NCBI RefSeq assembly: GCF_009870125.1
Contig: NC_046682.1
Span: forward strand, 1,736,001 to 1,800,000
Direction: 5' to 3'
Length of the DNA stretch: 64,000 bases
Source: Drosophila pseudoobscura
Taxonomy: Eukaryota > Arthropoda > Insecta > Diptera > Drosophilidae
Shown: positions 1 to 10,303 of the stretch, one piece after another
Numbering within the stretch: position 1 is the stretch's first letter
Layout: each line of letters opens with the position of its first letter
Translations under genes and position numbers: made by a program
Notes under the pieces: model-generated
Seen by the model: only the letters and a program-made list of their open reading frames with translations
Told to the model about the DNA's origin: nothing
Databases searched by the model: none

Positions 1-1225
1 AAAAACGTGCAAGTACAATCGCTCTCTTCGGCACGCTTATGGCGATTATTATTAAAATGTCTTTGGTATTGTCTGTCAAAATATATTTGTTATCCCATTG
101 AGCTGTTGACTTTTTTAAATAAAACGAGGGGGAACGTTGTGAGTTGCTGCGGACACCGCAACTCTACATTTATACCCGATACTTAGTCAGTATGGCTCTC
201 CTCCGGCAGACGCCGCTAATATTAAACGACACAACAAAGACACGACAAAATTGATTTATTCCTTTTGGCTATAAAAATGATCTGATCTGATCCAGATTCA
301 GCAATCTGATAGATATGGTCATTATCTATGATTCTGCGTTTTTAGTTTTCTCGAATCTGCAATATTGTGGATGTAACAGATTTTCGTCCTTTGTGGGGGC
401 GGAAGGGGGTGGGGCGAAATTTTGAGATATACGTTTTATAGTGAGATCTAAAAGGAGTGCGGATACCAAATTTGGTTACTTTAGCCTTAATAGTCTCTGC
501 GATTTGTGGATGCCCCAGATTTTCGTCCTTTGCGGGGGCGGAAGTGGGTGTGTCGATTTTGACACAAAACGGTCAAGGTCCGATATCACAGGAGTGTGGA
601 TACCAAATTTGGTTGCTCTGGCTCTTATAGGTTCTGAGATCCTTGAACTCATATTTTGCAATTGGCAAAACCGACCATGAAACTTGTGTGTTAGAGAGAG
701 AGAGCGAGAAAGAATGAAATTGTTTTCTTGATTCTGGCTATAATAATTATACGATCTGGTTCAGATTTTACACTCTAGAACATATAGTCATCCTCTACGA
801 TTCTGCGCTTTCAGTTTTCTCGTATCTTTGAATTTGTGGATGCCACAGATTTTCGCCCTTTGGAAGGAGGGGCGGAAGGGGGCGGGGCAAAGTTTTGAAA
901 TATACTTGTAGCAGTGACATACACACCCCGACACTTGAATACGACATACTAAAATGTACACTTTAGGCACCAATATTTCCGGCACAAGCCAAAGAAAACG
1001 GTGAATTTGAATTTTCCTCAAATCGTTATTCAATTTAGCATAAATTAAAAAAAAAATAATAGCAATATTCATCAAAGTAGATTGAGAAAAAAAATTAAAT
1101 TGACATAACTCAAATTTCCGCTCCCAAAAAATGCGACACTTGAATACGACATTCGCATTGAAAAATTTTTTATTTTTGATGTGGTCGCGACCGGACATTG
1201 AATAAATTCTCAAAAATCAATTAGG

Positions 1226-1486
1226 GTGTCCTTATTACGAGAAAAAAATGTGGGTTATGGTAAGTCCTTTTCAAAGGACGAAAGCTCCACAATAAAAGCC
1301 TCGAAGGAAGTAGGTCCATCAATAATGAAAATAAGTGATGAAATTGGTAGAACTAGGTGTGTTCTGACTGATTTCATAAAGAACGGGTCAAATTATGGCA
1401 AAAACATAAAAAACCGAACCAAAATTGCTACTTCCGAGACCTCCATAAGATCTCATCTGCGAGCCGCATCTAAAAAACACGACTAA
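1226..1486 (+). pseudogene. Tc1-like transposase N-terminal fragment (left arm)
   Basis: An 86-codon open frame resembling the paired-like HTH DNA-binding region of Tc1 transposases: the stretch IMKISDEIGRTRCVLTDFIK followed by NGSNYGK and a basic NRTKIATSETSIRSHLRAA segment matches the usual 'IA..IGRS..VV..FL....NYG...GR......R.I.RAA' layout. It starts at GTG rather than ATG and stops before any catalytic domain. Family assignment is by pattern only. Confidence 0.65.
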
Positions 1487-2008
1487 AACTCGATTTAAAA
1501 ATCGAAAACTGTACTTTTAGCTAGTGCTAAAATAATAAAACATGTTTTTTCGAAGACTCCACACCATAAGGGACTGTAATTAATAAAAAACCCCTCAACT
1601 TTGTTGCATATTTGATAAACTCGACTTAATGAAAAATAAACTGGTCCACGCCGTTTTAGGATCTTGCTCACCACAGAATAATAGCGCTCACACTGCTGTG
1701 AAAACTATCCAATTGTAATTCTTCTTTACTCCTCACTTCATTTACTTCCTTGAGTCCTTATAAATATAAAAAAGAAACCCTTATGACCCTTCAAATTAAA
1801 ATTTTTGTCCCTTTGAAAATGCTATATAGCGACAGTCTCTACTCCACGCCATATGAATATGCAAAAGTACGGGAGTATTCTAAGTTTTCGTCCGTTGGCT
1901 GAGGTTTTTTATTAATTACAGTCCCTTATGGTGTGGAGTCTTCGAAAAAACATGTTTTATTATTTTAGCACTAGCTAAAAGTACAGTTTTCGATTTTTAA
2001 ATCGAGTT

Positions 2009-2269
2009 TTAGTCGTGTTTTTTAGATGCGGCTCGCAGATGAGATCTTATGGAGGTCTCGGAAGTAGCAATTTTGGTTCGGTTTTTTATGTTTTTGCCAT
2101 AATTTGACCCGTTCTTTATGAAATCAGTCAGAACACACCTAGTTCTACCAATTTCATCACTTATTTTCATTATTGATGGACCTACTTCCTTCGAGGCTTT
2201 TATTGTGGAGCTTTCGTCCTTTGAAAAGGACTTACCATAACCCACATTTTTTTCTCGTAATAAGGACAC
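2009..2269 (-). pseudogene. Tc1-like transposase N-terminal fragment (right arm)
   Basis: Inverted copy of the fragment in the left arm; the 86-residue translation is identical residue for residue, whereas the outer terminal parts of the arms differ at a few positions. Equal length and open frame in both arms point to a recent duplication or gene conversion between arms. Confidence 0.65.
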
Positions 2270-2807
2270 CCTAATTGATTTTTGAGAATTTATTCAATGT
2301 CCGGTCGCGACCACATCAAAAATAAAAAATTTTTCAATGCGAATGTCGTATTCAAGTGTCGCATTTTTTGGGAGCGGAAATTTGAGTTATGTCAATTTAA
2401 TTTTTTTTCTCAATCTACTTTGATGAATATTGCTATTATTTTGTTTTTAATTTATGCTAAATTGAATAGAGATTTGAGGAAAATGCAAATTCACCGTTTT
2501 CTTTGGCTTGTGCCGGAAATATTGGTGCCTAAAGTGTACATTTTAGTATGTCGTATTCAAGTGTCGGGGAGTGTATCACAGAAGTCCGGATATAAAACGT
2601 CGTTGCTCTAGCTCTTATAGTCTTTGCGCACTAGGCGCTGATAGGGACGGACAGACAGACAGGGCTCAATCGACTCGGCTATTGATGCTGATCAAGAATA
2701 TATATACTTTATAGGGTCGGAAACGAAACCTTCTGGACGTTACACACATCCACTTTTACCAAAAATCTAATATACCCCAATACTCATTTTGAGTATCGGG
2801 TATAAAA

Positions 2808-3090
2808 AGTCGAGCGTTTCAGTTAAACTTATGTCCAATTTATTGTTACATATATGTACATATGTAGAGCTTGTGGCTTATGCAGGTTGCAGGTTGCAAC
2901 CAGCCAATTTAAGTTAGGAGTATGTTACTGATACGGCGACGATAAAAAAACTCTTTAATATAATAGAGAGATGTAGACAAAGTCAAATTCCTAAAATATC
3001 CTATTTTATAATGAAAGATACCTTACCTGCATTGCATTTAAATAACCACGAGACATTTTAATTTTAATAGACTTTTATATTTTGTTAGGC
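2808..3090 (-). other. fuss: Probable fuss 3' UTR and downstream flank
   Basis: AT-rich DNA between the DINE-1 end and the fuss stop codon. On the minus strand a poly(A) signal AATAAA lies at 2844-2839, giving a short 3' UTR of about 250 nt if used. A GCAG/GTAAGG donor-like site near 3030 (minus) leaves open further downstream splicing. Confidence 0.35.
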
Positions 3091-3450
3091 TTACTTAAAA
3101 TCAACACAATTTTTATTGGCTGTTGGGCTACTTTCATAACAATATAGCTGCCGAATATTACCAAGTGGATAGCTCCATGCGTTAGATGAGTCCGAAAGAG
3201 AGTTAGGGCTCAGTGTCGTTGGTCGTGGATGATGCTCATTAAACGGGTTTACTTGCGATTTAAAGAATACTGGAAAGGCAACTCTGTGCTGTACTTGTGA
3301 TTGAGCAGATTTAATGGCCACAGATTTCGAGTAAAATTTCTTTTTCGAAAATGTAGTTGTTGCCTTTTTTGAACTATTTCGTTCAGGTTGGTGCTTAAAA
3401 CTCTTTCCTCGAGTGAAAATTCTTAAATGACCATTGAACCCTTTCGTCTC
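3091..3450 (-). CDS. fuss: fuss last coding exon (probable)
   Basis: A 119-codon open frame starts right after an acceptor (TTCATTCTAG, minus strand) with GAG ACG AAA and continues in phase 0 from the main exon. The product is basic and Ser/Asn/Pro-rich (for example KKATTTFSKKKFYSKS) and ends in NKNCVDFK before TAA. The stop overlaps a donor-like AA/GTAAGC, so a spliced longer isoform is possible. Conservation of this tail with other flies was not testable here. Confidence 0.55.
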   Translation of the reverse strand, partial: ETKGFNGHLRIFTRGKSFKHQPERNSSKKATTTFSKKKFYSKSVAIKSAQSQVQHRVAFPVFFKSQVNPFNEHHPRPTTLSPNSLSDSSNAWSYPLGNIRQLYCYESSPTANKNCVDFK

Positions 3451-6400
3451 CTAGAATGAATTTTAAAATAGTGATTACATATTAAATTGACAAATGAATT
3501 TATATTGGTGGGACTACGCGTATAAGTATATGGAAGGTACCCTAATAGCTTGAAACCAGTTACATACATACATATGTATGTATGTGTGGATCTTATAGTC
3601 TTCAAAATGTAGGTATTAGGTTTCATCAGTAAACTCGAAGGAAATGTCTTTATCGACATAGATGCTAAATGTACATTCTACATGAAACTGAAACTGCTTG
3701 TAAACTCAGTAAGCGTAAGATATCTGAAAACGTTGCTGACTGCAGCGTAAGTGGTTCCAGTGGTTCCCTCTGGCTAGTGAGGTCTGTGCGGAAATCCATG
3801 AGAGAAATTGAAATTCGAACCAAAAATGATGTTGGGAGTATCGGTGATAAAACAAAAACTTCTTGTTTATAGGTACTAAGGTCTCCTTAATCGAAAACAA
3901 GAGATTAAGTGTAAAAATTGTGATAAGCAAGATAGGTAGGCTAACTTCGTCAGAAAAACTAGCTGACAGATCCATCGATTATTTTGATTCAGTATGTATA
4001 TTCTTGACACCGATCCATCAGTATGATGTGGTATTCGAATTCCGCACATTAAGAGCATTGTTGGGACCAATCCTTAAATTTAATTTGAAAGAAGGCATAT
4101 CTAGAAAGTTTCAATCTGTCATTAAATGGGTCAAAACTTTATTTATTGTCAAAAGTGTATATTTGTGTGTATATTTCCACGAGCAGCATTATCAAAACAA
4201 AAAGCTTAAGAGAAAGATATCGCAATAAAAAAATTTGTATACCTCATTACATTTATAGCCTTCCTCGCAAATTTCGGGTTCCGCATTCAAGGAAGTCCCA
4301 GCCATTTTTACTTTTCCATTTGAGTTTGATATGGAGCGGTTAGTATTATCGAGCAAACAAACATTTGATTTCAACTCAAGTTGATCCTCGGCATCCGTTG
4401 TAATACCATCCACATCCACATCAGCATCAGCATCTACATCAATATTTGTACTTGGTGTCTGAGAATGACTTGAACTTTCACTTTCAGATGATATATCAGC
4501 TGCTGAATGTGGACACTCTGCGAAATGCTCATTAAGAACTTCGTCTTCCGTTGTTTCGATATCCACAACCTCATCGTCGTCGTCATCATTATCATATAAA
4601 TGTCTTTCTCTTCCGTAAGCCGATTCTGATGAAATAGATTTATCCGAGCTGTTTTTGTTGTGAATGGATAATGAAGTCGAAAAATTGCTTCTCTCACTTT
4701 CAATATTGGATTGGATAGTGTCTAATATTGGCGAAAAACCTTCTCCTGTTGGTAAGCGGTGCGAGGCAGTTGTAATACTGTTATGCGTTAGAACTGTTGT
4801 TGTTCGGGCCGTTTGAGTTGGGGTAATGTAAACGTTGCTATTCGAATCACTAGACCTAGTGTATAATGAAGTAGATACAATTGCTGCTGAAGCGACAACT
4901 GGTTTAAATGCAGAGCAGCTTAATATCGATGGAATGTTATAATCAGAAAACGTTAGACCACTGCTGCCGACATCAGACAGCTTTCGATTTTTAATAATGC
5001 CACAAATAGAAGTAGACGAAGTTTCGTTTCTCATATTAAATTGATGACGCTCCCGCTCCCCCAAGCGAACGGCATTAGATGTCGTTGATGGCATATTCGT
5101 TTCTGCCCTAGCCCATGGCATTGGGCATGATTCGAAGTCAAGAGCCGATTCGCAAGGCTCGGCGCCGCAGATTTTCGAATTTTTCGATTGCTGCTGCTGA
5201 TGAATTCCGTCCTGTTGCTGCCACATATAGTCCACAACAAAATTTCTTGAAAGGGGCATTATTGCTAGGTCGTGGTCGTTGCGAAGCGAGTGAAGGGGTG
5301 AAAGGACCGAAGAGTGATGTAAATTGAAAGGTACTCCAACCGTAGCAGCAGCTACAGCCGTAACGCCGACCACAGCGGCGGCTGCAGCCACGGTACTGTA
5401 ATTATATTGGTGATCAACGGATCGCTTTGATAGTGGGGCCTCCTTGCATGCTATGTTTTTAGTATCTAGTATCTCACAGTCAGTTGGTGAGCTACAAGTA
5501 CTTCCACCTATTATTGTAGTAGCTGACGATGACGTTGGTGAGCTTTGATTTCGATTGCGATTAACATTACTATTGCTACTAACAAGTCTTTTCCTGGTGC
5601 CACCATTAAACATTGCCTTGACATCTTCCCATGCATAGATAATTTTTTCGTCGTGGGCGTTTCCACTTAGCGTCATATGCCGTCGCCAGGAATTAAAGTT
5701 GGCAGCATCAGGCTGAACGTACCTGTCGTTTGTTGTGATGCGATGTGAATGAAAAATGAATTTATTCGGCGAGAAGAACATTCCACAGAATGCACATTTG
5801 ATGCATTTGGCTCGTGATGAGTTATACCGAGATGGTAAGAATGACCCACGACATCCCCATGCACATTTATGCTGCACATTAAATGCAAAGTCGTCAGGCA
5901 ATCGAGGTGGTGAGTTGTCGCCCAAGAAACTCTTACAAAGACGCTCAGCTTCTCTTCTAGTTATCATTCCGCATCGCCGTGAACTTACCGGCATGGCACC
6001 TGCTCTTCTCAGAATCTCCAACTGTACTGGTGTACATTGGACGCAGGTAATGCCAAGCGCCACACGTCTATTATGTATTTCATTGTAGCTGAACTGTTTT
6101 AGAAGAGTATTTGAGATTTGCGCCAAGCAGAGTCGCTCTTGACCCTCAATGTACAAAGACACAATTGGTATTCCATAAAGCAGAACCGAGCTAACCTAAA
6201 AATAATAAACGTACATTAATTGAGGCAATATAATCTTCGTATGGTAGAGCGAATGTATGTAACGGGCAGAAAGAATCGTCTCAGACACCATCATGTATAG
6301 GAATACTAAATGTAATTATATTTATAGAACAGCATCAAAAGTGAAGTTGATATGGTCTGATTTTACGCAAACTGGTCTCTCAGTGTTAAGTATTTGATCT

Positions 6401-8504
6401 ATCTCAATGACTCATTGCCAATAGTTGACAAAATGCTGTAAAATGCTGCTGGTATACAACACTATGTGGTTAACCTTATCTAATGACTTTGATAAACTAT
6501 GGCTCAGCTATAAAAACAACAATTAAAACGAGGGGGAACGTTGTGAGTTGCTGCGGACACCGCAACTCTACAGTTAAACCCGATACTAAGTCAGTATCGC
6601 TCTCCTCCGGCAGACGCCGCTAATATTAAACGACACGACCAAGAGTGCGTGCGAGAGAGACAGAAAATCAGTCTGAGCGTGACGTCGGGCGCTGCGTAAT
6701 AGTCTCTGAGATTTGTGGAATACCCAGATTTTCGTCCTTTGCGGGGGCGAAAGGGGGTGTGGCGAAATTTTGATACAAAACGGTCAAGTTCCGATATCAC
6801 AGGATATACCAAATTTCGTTGCTCTAGCTCTTATGGGTTCTGAGATCCTTGAACTCATATTTTGCAATTGGCAAAACCGACCATGAAACCTATGTGTTAG
6901 AGAGAGACAGAGCGAGAAAGAATGAAATTGTTTTCTTGATTCTGGCTATAATATTTATACGATCTGGTTCAGATTTTGCACTCTAGAAGATATAGACGAT
7001 TCTGCGTTTTTATTTTTCTCGTATCGTCGAAATTGTGGATGCCACAGATTTTCGCTCTATGTGGGGGCGGAAGTGGGCGGGGCGAAGTTTTGATATATTC
7101 TTGTAGCAGTGACATATCACAGAAGTCTGGATCCAAAACATCGTTGCTCTATCTCTTATCGTCTTTGAGCACTAGGCGCTAATAGGGACGGACAGACGGA
7201 TGGACGGACAGACAGACAGGGCTCAATCGACTCGGCTTGTGATGCTGATCCAGAATATATATACTTTATGGGGTCGGAAACGATTCCTTCTGGACGTTAC
7301 ACACATCCACTTTTACCACAAATCTAATATACCCAATACTCATTTTGAGTATCGGGTATAAAAATTGTATGGGATTACCACGAGTTTTTCGTATTTATTA
7401 TTATTTTTGTCATTTGGGGGACTCAATTTAAAATTTTAATCCACAAGACTACACATTTTTTGCTGAATTATATTTAGAAAAAAACAATTTTCTTACATTT
7501 TACTTTTAATTGATATAGGTATGTTAGCGCTTTGTTAGTGAAATGAGATCTATTTATAAATTACCGTCATTAGACACTAATACATATATAATATCAACCA
7601 TCTTAACTTAAACAGAATTTATATGCACGCTACGTGTGCCATTTTTCTTCTTGGCATTCATCATCAAGTTAACAATAAAATCGTATTTTAAACTCAAAAA
7701 AGTTTTTCACCGCTCTGGACTTCCAATCTTTATAAGCCATGAAAAAGTAAAGAAAAAAAAATGAAAGCACGTAGCTAATGATACCACAAGGGAATCATTT
7801 GTTTACTTTGGTTTTCTTTTAGTAAGAGAAATTGACGCACCCTTAAAAAAGATTTCCAAATTGTCTCCTTATGGCAGCTGACTATTCATTGTTAATGTAA
7901 ACTTGCGCAGCTTTAGAAGAGACACGTATGCAAACCTCAAATAGCCTCAAATAGATGTAAAATGTACATTTTGTAGCTAGTCATGCAGCTGAAGCAAATA
8001 TATTAGAAAACATTCATGTCTTAAAATGAAAAAGAAAAACTACAAATTTCTTGGAAATTTTTCTGCCGAATTTTCTATTAAATATTTATATTTTCGCCAT
8101 AAATTAATTAATTGATACATAGTTTTCTAAGTGTTCTTGTTCTGTAGATTAAAATAAAAACGAAAAAATTTATAAAAAACGGAATATTTAAAAAAAAAAA
8201 TACATAACACAAGATACATGTGTACTATTACACTGATACATCAAAATATACGGTATAAATATAATAATATATAAATATATGGCCGTAACTACATAAAGTG
8301 GAACTATAAATGTCAAAGTAATCGTAATCTGTTCTGCCCGTAATATATATTTTCATTAACGAATAGCCGTGCTGGCAGTACTTGTACGTTCAATAGTGTC
8401 TTTTTACGTACATGATTTGATCTTTGAGATGTCTGACTGTTTTCCATTCCATTAGGTGGATTCGATGATGTTTCAGTTTTTTGTACGGTTTCCGGAAACG
8501 CCAT
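3091..8504 (-). CDS. fuss: Fussel, SKI/SNO-family transcriptional co-regulator (three coding exons)
   Basis: Assembled on the minus strand as 8504-8382, 6195-4243 and 3450-3091 (123+1953+360 nt; 811 aa). The central exon begins with the SKI/SNO/DAC homology (LYGIPIVSLYIEGQERL, ISNTLLKQFSYNEIHNRR, GITCVQCTPVQLEILRRAGA), followed by the SAND-like Smad4-binding region with zinc-ligand pattern CAWGCRGSF...CIKCAFC...FIFHSHR and the conserved NSWRRH and AWEDVKAMFNGG motifs. The rest is low complexity, Ser/Thr-rich with an Asp/Glu-rich run. This layout is that of vertebrate SKOR1/SKOR2 and fly fuss, neuronal nuclear co-repressors linked to BMP/Smad signalling. All junctions fit phase 0. Exon 1 and the last exon are inferred from splice signals; the upstream non-coding exon and promoter are not located. 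fuss lies on the dot chromosome in D. melanogaster, supporting the call. Confidence 0.85.
4243..6195 (-). CDS. fuss: fuss main exon (SKI/SNO/DAC and SAND-like domains)
   Basis: Exactly 651 codons between an acceptor (ATTATTTTTAG/GTTAGC) and a donor (AATGAG/GTATAC). It carries both conserved domains in its first ~200 codons, then a Ser/Thr/Asn-rich region with an Ala/Val run, and an acidic tract (DNDDDDDEVV, DADADVDVDG). A second acceptor 5 nt inside would change phase, and is less likely because phase 0 matches the upstream exon. Confidence 0.9.
6196..8381 (-). other. fuss: fuss coding intron 1
   Basis: 2186 bp, inferred from donor CAA/GTACTG at 8381 and acceptor TTTTAG at 6196. It holds a near full-length DINE-1 (6525-7364); the remainder (6196-6524 and 7365-8381) is AT-rich with no coding pattern that I can see. 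Confidence 0.6.
6525..7364 (+). mobile_element. DINE-1/INE-1 copy
   Basis: Both termini are present (AAAACGAGGGGGAACGTTGT at the left, GAGTATCGGGTATAAAA at the right), with the GACGGACAGACAGAC microsatellite and INE-1 core between. It is shorter than the ~1.1-kb copies because part of the internal repeated modules is missing. Confidence 0.85.
8382..8504 (-). CDS. fuss: fuss first coding exon (probable)
   Basis: An ATG at 8504 opens 41 codons (MAFPETVQKTETSSNPPNGM and on to a KKTLLNVQ segment) up to a GT donor, then joins in phase 0 to VSSVLLYGIPIVS of the main exon. Vertebrate SKOR proteins also have a short N-terminal stretch ending just before the ILYGIPIVS motif, so length and position fit. 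Acceptor-like AG sites at about 8518 and 8508 suggest the ATG lies in a second exon behind a 5' non-coding exon. An alternative donor six bases earlier (AAC/GTACAA) is possible. Confidence 0.6.
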
Positions 8505-8710
8505 TTACTAAAGAACTAAAATAAATATACAGATTGAAAAAGGCAGTAAATTTAATATTATTCATCAACTAAGTCTTAAATAAGAATAATAATAATAAGT
8601 CTAAAGAATAATAACTGTTGAGAGAATCAAATATTTGTATGCCGTTCTTCTAGTCTAAATATTACAAAGTACAGCGCATACCCTGTAATAAAAGAATACA
8701 GCGTTATAAT

Positions 8711-9560
8711 TATACCCCATACTCAAAATGATTATAGGGGTATATTAGATTTGTGGTGAAAATGGATGTGTGTGTCCCCATAACGTATATATATTCTTTA
8801 TCAGCATCCATAGCCGCGTCGATTGAGCCATGTCTTTCTGTCCGTCCCTATGAGCGCCTAGAGCTCAGAGACTATAAGAGCTAGAGCAAAGACATTTTGT
8901 ATCCAGACATCTGTAATATGTCACTGTTACAAGTGTATTTGAAAATTTCGCCCTGCTCCCTTCCGCTCCAAAGCACGAAAATCTGTGACATCCACAATTT
9001 CAAAGATACGTGAAAACCAAAAACGTAGAGAACGACTATACCTTTTAGACTGCAGAATCTGAATCAGATCGTATTATTATTATAGGCAGAATGAAGAAGA
9101 AAACAATTTCATTTTCTCTTGCTCTGTCTCTTTCTAACTCACACGTCGGCTATGCCTATCGCAAAAAGTGAGCGCCTAGATCTCAGAGACTATAAAAGCT
9201 AGAGCAACCAAATTTGGCATCCACACTCCAGTGATATCCAACCTGCACAAGTGGATTTCAAAATTTCGTCCTACCCCTTTCCGCCCCCGCAAAGGAAGAA
9301 AATCTTTGGCATCCACAAATCGCAAAGACTATTAGAGCTAGAGAAACCAAATTTTGTATCCATACTCCCCTTAGATCTCATTGTTATAGGTGTATTTAAA
9401 AATTTCGCCCCATCCCCTTACGCCCCCACAAAGGACGAAAATCTGTGGAATCCACAATATTGAAGATACGAGAAAACTAAAAACAACCATAAAGAATGAC
9501 CATATCTAGCAGATTGCCGAGTCAGGATCAGATCGGATTATTTGTATAGCCAAAAGGGAT
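8711..9560 (-). mobile_element. DINE-1 copy, truncated
   Basis: Begins with the terminal block TATACCCCATACTCAAAATG and runs through the INE-1 core, the CCGTCC microsatellite remnant and the internal CCGCCCC modules, ending within the element near a TTATTTGTATAGCCAAAAGG segment; the GAGGGGG end is missing. Confidence 0.8.
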
Positions 9561-9647
9561 GCAAATACATAAATATGTATCAACGTATATGCATATAATA
9601 AATTTTGTTTTATATTTTGCGATATTGGACTTGCACTTTTTACCCAT

Positions 9648-10303
9648 CTCTCAGAGACTATAGGATATTCAGCAATTTGTTTGAATATCTTATGAACAAC
9701 TTTTGAAATTTTGCGAAATTTTGAAATCCACTTGTGCAGGCTCGATATCACAGGAGTGTGGATGACAAATTTGGTTGCTCTAGCTCTTATAGTCTCTGAG
9801 ATCTAGGCGCTCAATTAGCAATAGGCAAAGCCGACCATGATTCGTGTGTGTTAGAGAGACAGACCGAGAGAAAATGAAATTGTTTTCATCATTCTGGCTA
9901 TATTAATTATCTGGCTCAGATTCTGCAGTCTAAAAGATATTGTCATTCTCTTCGTTTCTGCGTTTTTGGTTTTCACGTATCTTTAAAATTATGGATGCCA
10001 CAGATTTTCGTCCTTTGTGAGGGCGGAAGGGGACGGGGCGAAGTTTTGAAATACAATTGTAACAGTGACATATCACATAAGTCTGGATACAAATTGTCGT
10101 TGCTCTAGCTCTTATAGTCTTTGAGCACTAGGCGCTTATTGGGACGGACAGACAGACATGGCTCAATCGACTCGGCTATTGATGCTGATCAGGAATATAT
10201 ATACTTTATGGGGTCGGAAACGTTTCCTTTTGGACTTTAAACACATCCATTTTCACCACAACTCTAATATACCCCTATAATCATTTTGAGTATAGGGTAT
10301 AAA
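9648..10303 (+). mobile_element. DINE-1 copy, truncated, inverted relative to its neighbour
   Basis: Starts inside the element (CTCTCAGAGACTATAGG), includes the GACGGACAGACAGACATGGC block and ends at GAGTATAGGGTATAAAA. With the copy at 8711-9560 it forms a broken head-to-head inverted pair. Confidence 0.75.

Larger units (their letters stand above)
922..2573. mobile_element. Palindromic (foldback) Tc1-like element, two inverted 5' halves
   Basis: Two arms of exactly 671 bp (922-1592 and 1903-2573) are inverted and nearly identical, with a 310-bp unique centre. The tips (CACACCCCGACACTTGAATA on the left, its near mirror on the right) are flanked by TA on both sides, and the outside halves rejoin to the normal DINE-1 sequence GTGACATATCACAGAAG, so TA is the target duplication. 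Each arm has an 18-bp direct repeat (930-947 and 1135-1152), as in IR/DR-type Tc1 elements, followed by an N-terminal transposase remnant. No catalytic DDE region is present, so it is non-autonomous. Confidence 0.85.
121..2807 (+). mobile_element. DINE-1/INE-1 (Helentron-type) copy, interrupted
   Basis: The copy runs from the AAAACGAGGGGGAACGTTGT end to the GAGTATCGGGTATAAAA end, the two termini shared by all long copies here. Near the left end lies a hairpin (GAGTTGC...GCAACTC around a GCGG/CCGC inner stem); at the right end ATACTCATTTTGAGTAT forms the terminal stem-loop. Between them are the GACGGACAGA microsatellite and the block CTTGATCAGCATCAATAGCC-like typical of INE-1. A 1652-bp palindromic element splits it at a TA (920/2574). 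Orientation is by my convention (hairpin/GAGGGGG end first). Confidence 0.85.

Noticed and set aside
788..1213. 141-codon minus-strand open frame
   Set aside because: It reads across the DINE-1/foldback junction and the terminal inverted repeat; a chance frame in repeat DNA.
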